Part shown: positions 1-16,260 of the stretch, one piece after another
How the letters are laid out: the number at the start of each line of letters is the position of its first letter
Position numbering within the stretch: position 1 is the first letter of the stretch
Assembly (NCBI GenBank): GCA_018350325.1
Contig: JAEVLN010000003.1
Location: forward strand, 3,920,745 to 3,984,744
DNA length: 64,000 nucleotides
Source of the DNA: Globodera rostochiensis
Taxonomy: Eukaryota > Nematoda > Chromadorea > Rhabditida > Heteroderidae
Reading direction: 5' to 3'
Notes under the pieces: model-generated
The model's input: the letters and a program-made list of their open reading frames with translations, nothing else
Database searches by the model: none
Told to the model about the DNA's origin: nothing
Position numbers and translations under genes: made by a program

Positions 1-1189
1 TTTACCGTTTTTTTTAGAAAAGATTTCCCAGAAATAGTGAAATTTATGTCGTAAATTTATACCCTCTCCACTTGAAAACATTAAAGAAATTGAAGCAGCA
101 TTTATTTTGTTCTCTTTCACTATTTTCTTTACCCCGCGAAACGTTGTTGACCCAAAGTGAAACTGCCGCCTTCAAAACGTCGTGCGCGAGCTGTTCAGCT
201 TTGAGGGGCAACCAAACAAACACTTTAGCGCCAATGCATCATTTAAAGACACCGCAATTTTTCTTTTTTAGCAGTATTTTTAAATTCCGGGTTTTGAACA
301 TTTCGATTTGCGAACATCCGTGATCTGGTTGGTTGTTAGCCGGTCTGATCAAGTAAGCTTTGCCCTGAAATGCCAATGGCACGCCATGACGTCACCAGAG
401 TGTGGCGGGCATTTCCGAATTTTGGACGGCATTCCCTCTTTAGCATTAGCCCAAAAGGGTCTCAGAGCAACAGAATTCGAATTATATTTTGTAATACCAT
501 CGTTAAACAATATCCATTATCTTTGTTATACATTATTCAGTTTATCTTTAAACGCATGAAAATTTGCTAATTTTGCGAGCCAAATTTGAATCCGTCCTTT
601 CATATTAAAATTCCAATTTTATAAAAACCAATGCCATTATTTTAGACGCCAAATTAAATATACCCGTGTTAAATGCCAAGTTTAAACAGTAATCTCAGAA
701 TGCCCTCTTTTAATGGCAAATGCCAAAATTGCCATTGCTCTACACTTGCCATTATTTTGCCGATGGAAAAAGCCCTCCTAAAATAAAACGGGTGCCATTA
801 CAATGCCATTTCTTAGAAGCCGTTTGCCATTTTCCTCAAAGTGATCTGAGATCCCTGAGTTTAAAGACCGGGAGCGGGCCGATTGAGTCTGGTCGGTTGA
901 GGTGGCCAGTTGAGTCTGGCTGATGCCGATAAAAGGACGTGATTTAAACCAAAAAATTTTGCTTGAAATAATTACCTATTACCAGGGATGGAAATTTTAG
1001 GCTCAAAAAATCTTGAAATAAGCGCCTAAAAAATTTTGTTTTCAGGTTATACATAGAATAGCCTTTAAGCCTAGGCTTAAGCCTGAGCCTGAGCTTTCAT
1101 CCTCAATTACCCGTGTTAAAATGCCAACTTTAAAGACCAATGCCATTAATTTTAGACGCCAAATTTGACCCACCGATTTTCTGTTGTAT
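1..1189. other. Non-coding, AT-rich flank with no supported gene
   Basis: I see no convincing coding exon here on either strand; the open frames are short and unlike known proteins. Two stretches near 615-680 and 1106-1170 share the words TTTTAGACGCCAAAT, CCCGTGTTAAA and repeated AATGCCA, so they are copies of one short dispersed repeat. The hexamer ATGCCA occurs about seven times between 370 and 1145. Confidence 0.5.
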
Positions 1190-1571
1190 ATGACCCAATT
1201 GGCAGCCATTGACCGCCGTCCGTTGACCGTTTCGCGCCCCTTCTTCATTTTGTTGTATTTCATCGGCCTGGTCATCTGCGTGCCCGCCTCGTCGTTCATT
1301 TGGTTCATTCGCAAACGCTTCAACGAACGCAACGTTGTCGGGGTAAGTCGACCGCCAGATTAATCGAGAATCAAATGCTCCGATAATCGAGACCGTTCAA
1401 TTTAATGACGAAACTAAGTCCAAAACCAATAAGCCTTCAAAAATAAAATATGCTTTCAATTTTCATCATTTCTTTACAAATAATTTTGCCTAAATTTCCA
1501 GCAATGCTCGTTGTCATCGTCCATCCGGAACAATGGAACGGCGGCTCAGACCGTTGCACAATCGGTTTGAT
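1190..1571 (+). CDS. Small single-pass membrane protein overlapping the ALG2 5' end
   Basis: Two exons (1190-1342 and 1502-1571) joined in phase 0 through a GTAAGT donor and a TTTCCAG acceptor would encode a 73-residue protein. Residues about 16-42 form a strong hydrophobic helix (SRPFFILLYFIGLVICVP), followed by a basic stretch (IRKRFNERN) and a Ser/Asn-rich tail ending at TGA. This suggests one membrane span with a short polar C-terminus. I do not recognise the family. The second exon lies over the first ALG2 exon in another frame and appears to use the same acceptor. It could instead be an alternative 5' exon of ALG2 with no protein of its own. The good donor and the hydrophobic coding pattern favour a real small gene. 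Confidence 0.45.
1499..1503 (+). promoter_or_regulatory. Probable spliced-leader (or cis) acceptor just upstream of the ALG2 ATG
   Basis: TTTCCAG ends at 1501 and is followed by CA and then the ALG2 start codon at 1504. A 3' splice site a few bases upstream of the ATG is typical of spliced-leader trans-splicing in nematodes. The same site can also join the upstream small-protein exon by cis-splicing. The choice between the two is inference. Confidence 0.4.
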
Positions 1572-4384
1572 TTTCAATTGTTAATTGATTAATTTATTTA
1601 ATTGAATCGATTATTTTAATTTAATTGATTAATTTAATTTAATTGAATCCATTAATTTAATTTAATTTAATTGATTAATTTAATTTAATTGATTAATTTA
1701 ATCGATTAATTTAATTGTTTCGAAATATGTCAGGACTTCTCCGACATTTTGTCCAGGCCGGCCATAAGGTGATCTGGCTGACCACAATGATTGATACATA
1801 TTGGGCGTCCGAAAACTTCCACGGCGTTGGCATGTTATTTTAAAGAATCCGAATATTTTTTAGTAATTATTACAATTTTAATTTATCTTTTTGCAGAAAT
1901 CGTTGGACCATCGTTTTTTTCCAATCTTTCTTTACACCCCGGAGATTGGTAAGCGCCGTATACAAAATAAATAAATATTTACATAATAATTTTTGGCATT
2001 TTAATTTAATTAATTAGTTTATCAAAACTAATTTTGGCATTTTAATTTAATTATAAGTAATTAGTTTATCAAAACTAATTTTGGCATTTTAATTTAATTA
2101 ATTAGTTTATCAAAACTAATTTTGGCATTTTAATTTAATTATTTAGTTTATCAAAACTAATTTTGATATTTTAATTTAATTAATTAGTTTATCAAAACTA
2201 GAGCCCCTTGAGCTTCGAGCGAGATCTCGAGTCGAGATTTTTCGAGATCTCCGAGACGAAATTCTCGTCTCGACCGGGCTCTAATCAGAACTAATTTTGG
2301 CTTTTAATTAGGTACACGCAGAACACGGCGTTGGCCCTTTATTATTTGTGCTGCATGCGCGGGTTGGCATCGCCCGATTTAATGGTCGTCGACCATTCCG
2401 CCTCGTGCATTCCGCTATTTAAATGGTTTTTCCCGCGCTGCCACTTTCTCTTCTACTGCCACTTCCCCCAACAACTCGTAAATTAATTTAATTAAATCAT
2501 TAATTTAAAAAGACCTAAAATTCCTGTCAATAATTTAATTTCAGAAGTTCAAAAAAGGTTGTGCGATTTTAGGTCATAAAAAATGGATTCCATTATATGT
2601 TATTTATATTAATTTATATTTGTTTCAGGTGACCCCCTCCCGCTTTTTTCTCTACCGCTGGTACGCCTATTTGATGGGTTTGGTGGAGGGACAACTGTTC
2701 GAATATGTGGACATTGTGCTAGTAAACAGCGAATTCACTGGTCTGAGCAGCAAATGTTTTTTCAACAAATTTATTTTCGTTTAAACATTTACCAAAATTT
2801 AATTTTAAAAATTGTGCTAAATAACGATTTTCGTCAAAATGCCAACTTTTTCAGGACGCCAATTTCGCAAAGTTATGCCGACGGTGTCAGAGAACAAAAT
2901 CCGTGTCGTCTACCCGCCATGCGACGTCGACTCGTTGCGTTGCGCATGGGCCCGTCCGATTAGTCGCGCGGAACGGCCGCCCAACGAGCGCTATTTGTTT
3001 CTGTCGATGAACCGTTTTTGGCCTGAAAAGCGGCTGGACATTATTCTTGAAGCGGCTGGTAGTTGAACGATGAGGAAGCAAATATATTTTATTTATTAAA
3101 TAAATTTAATGGATATAAAAATATAATTTAATTTCCATTTGAAGTTGAGCTGAAACGTCGTGGGTATCGGCCTCGAATTCAGATGGCCGGTTCGGTGATG
3201 CCGCACATTCCCGAGTCGAGTATCTACTACCAAGAATTGCAGAGTCATTGTAAACAGCTCGAATTGGATGATTTGGTCGAGGTATGTGCGACATCTTAAA
3301 GAAGCCAAAAATTGTTGGCATTTTCCTTTTTTAAATTGTTTTATATTTTTGCTTAAATTTGTTGAACATTTTCAGTTTGTGCCCGATCCAACAGATGAGC
3401 GCAAATTCGAGCTGTACCGCCAGTGCGACTCGGTGATTTACACGCCTCCCAACGAACATTTTGGCATTGTGCCCATCGAAGCGTTGGAACAGCGACGGCC
3501 CGTCATTGTGAACGACAGCGGTGGGCCGGCCGAGACGGTGCTGGAGAACATCACGGGAACAAAAGTAAGGGAACGCAACAATAATGGGCTTTTGATAAAC
3601 TCACAAAAAGTTCGGTTAAATGATCACAAAATTCTTTTTATGGACAAAATTCTTAAAAAATATTCGTTTTAATTGAATTGCGTGCACAGATCGCCGACAC
3701 TTGCGGGCTGTTGCTGGCCGATGCAATGATTTCACACATTAAACGCAAAGAATGGCCACAACTTGACCGGGACGAACTTTATAAGTCACAGGTAAAATGG
3801 ACAATTAAAGACGGGCGAATTTCCATTATTCTCAAGCATTTTCTGCAAATATTTTAAGCGTCTTCGCTTCGATAAAAACTTCAGTTGGAAAGGCTTCGGG
3901 CGACGCATCGACGAGGCCATCGCCCAAATGTTTTCTGGCCAAACTGCGCAACAGAATTCGGAAGTGCGCCGTCATCAAAATGGAACTGTTCATCTGCGAA
4001 TGAGCGAAGTACTGTTACCGTTCTTTTAGTTAGAGTTTAAAGCATTGATTTATTGTTTGATAAAAACGGCGAAATGATTAGTTTCAACAATTTCATTAAA
4101 TAATGCGAATTTTCTTTTAGAAGCTCCAGAACGGAATTTCGGATACGGACGCGGATTTGGCGGATTTGGAGAAAGGCGTCGGCCACGGCGAACATTCGCA
4201 ACAGAAAAAACTAATTAATGTGCCACCCCCTCAGGCAAACGGATGCCGCGAATTGAATTCGTCGGCATTTTCTGGGGACGTCCCCAACGGCATTGTCCAG
4301 CAGAATGCGCTTTATCGGCGCCATTTGGAGGCTAAGGCAAAATATGCGCCGCTCTCAGAAAAGATGGACCGGAAAAATGCATAA
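1504..4384 (+). CDS. alg-2: ALG2-type alpha-1,3/1,6-mannosyltransferase
   Basis: This ER enzyme adds the second and third mannoses to the dolichol-linked oligosaccharide precursor of N-glycans. Exons: 1504-1564, 1734-1829, 1897-1948, 2312-2477, 2629-2740, 2855-3058, 3145-3281, 3376-3564, 3690-3791, 3859-4008 and 4121-4384; about 510 residues. Family signatures in order are HPEQWNGGSDR near the start (HPxxxxGG), HPGDW, VDHSASCIPLFKW, FLFYCHFP, VNSEFT, RVVYPPCD, FLSMNRFWPEKRLD and the GT4 nucleotide-sugar motif EHFGIVPIEALE with DSGGPAETV downstream. All phases fit, but the second intron needs a GC donor at 1830. Human ALG2 has 416 residues; the surplus is an 88-residue polar tail from the last exon. 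If the intron at 4009-4120 is retained, the protein instead stops after VLLPFF, close to the usual end. Confidence 0.9.
1960..2290 (+). repeat. AT-rich tandem repeat in an ALG2 intron
   Basis: A unit of about 45-55 bases containing TTTTGGCATTTTAATTTAAT and AGTTTATCAAAACTAA is repeated about five times inside the intron 1949-2311. The array is interrupted near 2203-2285 by a partly palindromic segment rich in CGAGAT/ATCTCG, which resembles the CGAGACT-rich stretch at 34240-34320. Confidence 0.75.
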
Positions 4385-5579
4385 TTTATTTATCGCAACG
4401 ATTGCATACATACAGTATACTCATTCATATAAACATTCTGTGCATACCGTACATTATATTAACAAATAATAATTATGAAAACTAAAGTGAGTGGCAGCAA
4501 CCAATGGAAAAAAGTTCATCATTGAGAACAGTGCTAGGTCGTTTCTTAAATTCCGCCACATATAATGTAAAATTGCCAAAAATCGGGCTTTTTCGTGGTG
4601 GATGGGATGGGGCGAGACGGAGGGCGGAGGAAGAAGTCTGACGAGCGCCACCGGCGGGAGGCGGGGGGGGGGGGGGGACCCCCAGCCGGGTCCCGCGCGG
4701 ACTTCTTCCGGAGCCCGGAGTCTCGCCCCTCTCGCCCCATCTACTGACCGCCGTAGTCGAGTGTCGGTACTTTGGCTGCTATTTTCCACCTTACTGTGTC
4801 ATTCGGTTTTGGTGTTACTTAAAAGTCGTTTTTTCCTTAATTTTCAAAAATTTAAACCGATTCAAAAACCGTTTTAAATTTTCCATTTTTATCTATTGAC
4901 AAATTCGTAACTATGAGAAACATTTTCCCTGCCGAGTTTAGTTAGGCGTGCCGTTTGTTTGTATCCGAGGAATGTCTGTTATGTAAGCGCCCGTCTTGTT
5001 TTCTTTCACGTTGAACCTTCAAACTATTCTTGTACAAATGAATGAAAGTTTCTTCTTCAGTTTCCCCTTTCATTCCATTAATTTGTCTCCAATTTGTCGG
5101 GGGGGGGGGGGGGGGGGGGTGAATCACACACAAAGCTCGTCGATCGCCGGTCGGTCGGTTGGTTGGTTGGTTGGTTGGTGTGATTGCTTTGCTTTCGTCC
5201 CCCTCCGCTCTCTATTCGCCTCTCCGTCTTTATTTTATCCATCGCCGCTGCTCTCTCTCTTTTTGTCCAATTCATTTCCATCACACAAATCAGCACAGAG
5301 GGGGAAACCGTCTTCTTTTATGGCGACTAAATGTTAAAACTAAAATGCGAAAAATGCAAATGAACCATTCATTCATTCATTCATTCATTCATTATTTAGT
5401 ACATATACATACATACATAGTTGGTTGGAATTGAATTTGTTTTTCCACCGTTAAATTGTAATTGCAAATAATACGCTTTTTAAATTTTTTTTTAATAATT
5501 TTCAGCAGATGACAAAATAACATAGCATTAGCATTATTATTATTATTATTATTTGTTGCTCCACCATTTTTTGTTTGAA
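4385..5579. other. Intergenic region with GC hairpin, G-tract and microsatellites
   Basis: No gene is supported. It holds a GC-rich imperfect inverted repeat at about 4607-4740 (GGGGCGAGAC facing GTCTCGCCCC) around a G16 run, a 20-base G-run at about 5100, a GGTT repeat near 5156, a TCAT repeat near 5366-5392 and a TTA repeat near 5533-5551. The 3' part should contain the promoter of the kinase gene that starts at 5580. Confidence 0.6.
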
Positions 5580-11576
<5,997 letters not shown>

Positions 11577-13073
11577 CCGACAGGGCAAACAAAAAGTGCC
11601 GACGATAAACCAAATTTTGCCTTACCGAACCTTTTTATTTTGACGCATTATTCCTCATTTTAAGCCCAAAATGCCAAAACAAATGCACTTTTGTTGTTGT
11701 TCTAAAAGCCAGTGTTTAAGTGATTAAATTTAATAATTTTTAATTCATTCTCTTGCTCTGATCATTCCAATGAATTCGGAGATCACTTAAACTCGCCATC
11801 ATCTGCAACAAAACATTTATTCTGTGAAAATTGTTTTTCTTTTTTTAATTTTACACATACCAGCCTTGTCCGTTTGTTTACATTCTGTTTTTTAATGCTC
11901 GATAAAAATAAACATTCGCTTAGGGAAAGGGACGTCTCGTTTCTATTTTCCGGCATGTCTTCAGTAAAGTAAAAATTCAATTCAATTCCGAATGGTGAAA
12001 AACATTACAATTTTGTCAAACGTAGCAGAAGGGGGAAATGGCCAATTTTATTAGCAAAATTTCCAAAAAATTTCATAAATTTGTTGCAATTCCCTTAACA
12101 AATTGAGTCGAAAATCAAAATTTTCTCGGCGGCGCCTATCGGACCGCCGCCGACCCCTCCCCCCCCCCCTCCCCACATTTTCCCAAAAATGTTTGAAAAA
12201 TCACGCTCAAAAAAATATATATAAAGAAATGCACTGATTGTTAAGCGGAAACAAGAAATTCTTGGAAATCGGGTGAGAAATACAAGCCATTTGAACACGA
12301 ATAAAGCGTTTTTATTTTAATAAAATGTAAATTTTGAGAATTTGTAAAATTGGCCCGTTATGTACTTGGAAATCAGGACGTTTGTACTTGGGAATTGTCT
12401 TTACCCGATGGACGCCCTGGTTTAAATAATATATATTTTTTAATAAAAGTTTTAATATTTTTAATTTTTAAATATAGGCGGAAGTTTTTAAAATGCATTA
12501 TAAAAGTTGTGTTGTTGTGACTGTAATAATAAGGCAATTTATAGTAATGTAAAAATTAGAAAGAAATTTTTATGCTTTTGTAAATCAACACAAAAATGTT
12601 TAAAAATGCATTAACATTATTGAGCTCATTGCAATTGATCAGAATGTTAGAGAAGGTGCCTGACTCTGCCAAACATTTCCGCCAAAGTGAGGGACGAATA
12701 GCGTGAAAACTGAAAATGAAAACATTTTTTTAAATCTCGAGTTGAACGGGATCGAGATTTTGAGGAAAAATCGGGATTACAAGTTTTATAAGGAAAATTG
12801 TTCAATTTTCGGTCAACAAAACCGGGACTAACAGACATATTCAGTCTCAATCCCGATGTCATTCTGCTCTAATCTGTAAGCCATAACGTTAAAGCACCGA
12901 TCACCTGATAATGGAACACTGTGAATGACTCGAGGCTATGACCGACGTCAAATCTGAAGAAATTTGAATTTTTATAAAAATTATCCCATTTAATTCCAAA
13001 CAAATAAAATAATCACCAATCATAATTTATTTTTATTATTATTTAATTAGCTCCAGAATTGGCATAATAATGT
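11577..13073. other. Intergenic region, repeats only
   Basis: No gene is supported. A copy of a dispersed repeat lies at about 12110-12180 (TTTTCTCGGCGGCGCCTATC followed by a C-tract). Around 12730-12850 is a stretch rich in CGGGAT/ATCCCG words that recurs in the intron at 13490-13610 and near 55975-56040. AT-rich DNA with possible poly(A) signals for the kinase gene follows 11576. Confidence 0.5.
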
Positions 13074-14559
13074 TCACCCGTCCCGGTGGATGTTTGGGAT
13101 GCCTAAACAATTTGTGAGCAATCCCATCAAAATGTCGTCGAGATGAATGGCATAGCCGGCAAAGTCACAAACATGGCGCAGCACTTCTGCAGCAGCGGCA
13201 CGCGAAATTACAAAACTGGAGCCCTAAAAATTTCGAAAGCCTTAAATTTTTAAGGATTTATTAAAATTTTTAGTTTCAGCGGCAATTTTAGCTTATAATT
13301 TCACACATTCGACCTGCACAAACGGCGGGTAGCACTTGTGCGGGTACAGCTCCGATTCCACATGCCATGGGAGCCATGGCTTAAAACGATAATTAACACT
13401 TTCAATTTAAAAGAAAGCGATTAAGACTGAAATGTCCTTTTTTGGACTAAACTCCCTTAAACGGTCTCCCGCGGTTTTTTGAAATTTACAAATCTTTGTT
13501 TTAGCCAATTAGTCCCGGTTCTTTTGACCGGTCTTTGAATCATTTTTACCTTATAAATCCCGATCTTTTAATCCCGACCAAAAGTTTCCTTAAAATCCCG
13601 ATTCTGCCTTAAAACTTACGAAAACAATTCGGGGGTATGCCCGTGAGACTTTGCCGATCATGTAACGATTTTGGCCTGGCTGTATCAACGAGGACTAAAA
13701 ATTATAAAAATATTTTATTCATAAAGATATTGTTTTAAATAAAAAGCATTTTTATATTAAAAAACCTGCGCTCGGAACAATTCGTCTAGCGCCGTCGCAT
13801 TAACAATTGTGTCGTCGTTTATCACCACAATTTGCTGCACATGCGTATTCTCTGTGAAGAAGCGATAAATGCCTAAAATTGTTTAAAATTCAGTTTTATC
13901 TCAAATTTCATTTTTTAAATCTTTCGAATTGCGTTGCCCCGGGCCCGACGTGTCCATCCCCGGTACCCGAACACCGATGGGTCGGGGGGAGCAACCAGTT
14001 CCAAATTGCAAATTTTCCAAATCATTTAACATACAAACCCATCATTTTTAGAGTCAAATTTCGGTACGAGTCCTCAAAGTCCAACTGCAAAATGTCCCCG
14101 TGCTCTCCATTCTCAGCCGCCAACTCAGTACCGTCCCTTCCGGCTACAAACACAACCGGCCCGTTCAGCTTTTCAACTGCCGGCTTCCAGCTGTCACGAA
14201 TGTACTTAAATAGGCAAAATTAAATTATTATCGCCATTTTAATATTTGTGCCAAATCTGGACCAAAAAACGGCGGCAACAATTTGTGGCACATTTATTTT
14301 TCCATTCAAGTCAAAATCAAAATTAAATATCTCAAAAACATTCAATTAATTAAAATAAACACCTTACGATACTCAGCAGCTCTCGGTGCGCTTCGAATCT
14401 TAAAAATTTTGGATTGTGCCAATGGAATTTCAAAAATTGTTTTTCACCACGATTACGCGCTGAATTGATGATTCGTTGTCTACGATGGCGTGCCATGGTC
14501 GGAGAAGAACTGGAAGAGTCCCATTCAATGAACAGGTCGAACCCATCGGAGAAAGTTCT
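13074..14559 (-). CDS. Beta-1,3-galactosyltransferase-like protein (GT31), N-terminus unresolved
   Basis: This resembles Golgi family 31 glycosyltransferases, which transfer Gal or GlcNAc to glycans. Reading the minus strand, exons 14559-14368, 14204-14039, 13872-13766, 13679-13620, 13379-13314 and 13223-13074 join in consistent phases. They give YIRDSWKPAVEKLNGPVVFV, GDILQLDFEDSYRNLTLK, GIYRFF, the metal-binding-type motif VVINDDTIVN, NRYMIGKVSRAYPR, YPHKCYPPFVQGSSFVISR and a C-terminal DDILMGLLTNCLGIP. These match the ordered GT31 blocks (IRxSW, DFxDSYxNLTLK, DDD-like, YPPYxxGxxYVLS, ED-V-G). The acidic motif reads NDD rather than the common DDD. The upstream signal anchor was not fixed with confidence. 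Candidates on the same strand are TVTILVVTYCSPS (near 14650) and a hydrophobic stretch RSAIISIVILFLLF (near 15690-15735). Confidence 0.75.
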
Positions 14560-16260
14560 CTTAAAATTAATTATTAATATTTTATAAACCAACAAAAGGC
14601 GGCCTTCAAAGTTGCCAAGACAACAGAAGTATAAATCGATGGGCTACAGTACGTAACCACCAAAATGGTTACTGTAACATTCCTAACCCGGCCATTGGCG
14701 GTTTCATTACAGTATTTACCGTTTTGTTTGGCGTTGTGCCCAATGGGCCGCGTTATTGGCAAAGAAATGGGCCGCGCACGCGGCCGGACCGTCACGAAGC
14801 GGAACCCGCACTGCCAGAAAGTCGGGGGCGGTGTAGCAGTACACGCGCAACGGCAGCAAACAGCGCTCGAGATAATTGGCGAACTGTCGATTGGAGAAGA
14901 AGCGGAAATTTTTTAAAAATGGCAAATGAATTATTATTAAATTTGCATTATTTAATTATTTATATTTGGGAAAATCTTACGCAAAGATACGGAGGCACCC
15001 ATAAGAATTGGAGCAACAACAAAACGAGACCGGCCCCGCCGACTCGACTCCGCCATTGGCTTACAATTGATGGCCATAAGGACGCGGAGGAGGACCTTCT
15101 GCTTTTGGCACTTAAATTCTGACTTTATTCGCGCACTGCCCATGCTTATTTTATGTATAAAACACTTCTTGAGGGTCGAGAAGCGTATTAACAAAGGCCA
15201 AATGCATCCACCGACCTTTTTGAACTGCTTGAATTTGTGGTGGATTTGTCTTCATCTGTTTCAGTCCTTCTGTCTCGTTGCTTTTGGTGTTGATTTCTTT
15301 TTTGCCGATTCCGATTTTGGTGGTTGCTGATTTTACGCTGATGCGTTGGAGAGGCCGATGAGGGCCTTACAAAAACAAACAAAATATTTGTTATGGGATA
15401 ATTTAGGGGAACTCTTGATTACTAATTACCTAGTACTGCTCCCCCCCGAGGGGTTTTCCTCTCGGCTGAACAGCGCGGCCAACGATGGGCAAGAGGATGA
15501 TATTTCATCAGCTCGTTCCAAATTGATCAGACAGCAGGGGGACGCCATGAATTTGGCTCTTCTTCCGGGTGAAGAACATTGCAAATGATCATTTGGACGA
15601 CGTTGATGTTGGTATTCATCCGGACGAGGCGATGTTCCGGATGAAGATGATGAGGATGAGAAAATGCGCAAGGCGGAAGAACTGCTACTGAAATAGCAAG
15701 AAGAGGATGACGATGCTGATGATGGCGCTGCGTTCGACGCGGAGGCTGGAGATGATGCGGCTGTACTGCTTGAACTTGGGGAAGCCGACGTGGTCATGGC
15801 GTTCAAACTGGAACTGCTGCTTGACGGTCGTCGCTGGCACGACATTTGGTAGGGAGGGGAGGGGCAAGTGCTCAGTTTATAATATCCTGTTCCTCAATTT
15901 GTTGGGGATGTTGAAGACGTGGATAATAATTAGCCCCGACGACGAGGGACAAGGAGACAGGAAGGAGGCAACATCGTCTTCTCGTCGTTCCGAAGGATGG
16001 AAGATAAGCATCTTCTCTTCCTCCCCCCAGGGGAGAGGGAATGCGGATGATTGGAGGGGGGGGGGGGGACGAAGATCAGAGGACGGACGGCTGATGGATG
16101 TGATGGTCATCGTCCGTCCGTCCGTCCTCGAGCTGCTGCACAACCTCCGTACACTCCGACGACTTCGACGACGACAGCGACGGCGACTGAAATGTTGCCG
16201 TGATGGCGGGCGATTCGTCTCATCTGCTGCTGCTGAAAGATGCTGAACGGAGCGAAAAAA
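14560..16260 (-). other. Possible 5' exons of the GT31 gene and a Ser-rich open stretch, unresolved
   Basis: On the minus strand 15426-15845 is open and very Ser-rich (MSCQRRPSSSSSSLNAM and onward). A second frame over 15685-15850 ends in a membrane-like helix followed by a possible GTAGCA donor. Further exon-like pieces on this strand occur at about 15188-15370, 14990-15110 and 14716-14920. The frames compete and trinucleotide bias alone could explain the open stretches, so I do not assign a protein. The upstream part of the galactosyltransferase gene is the likeliest content. Confidence 0.25.
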
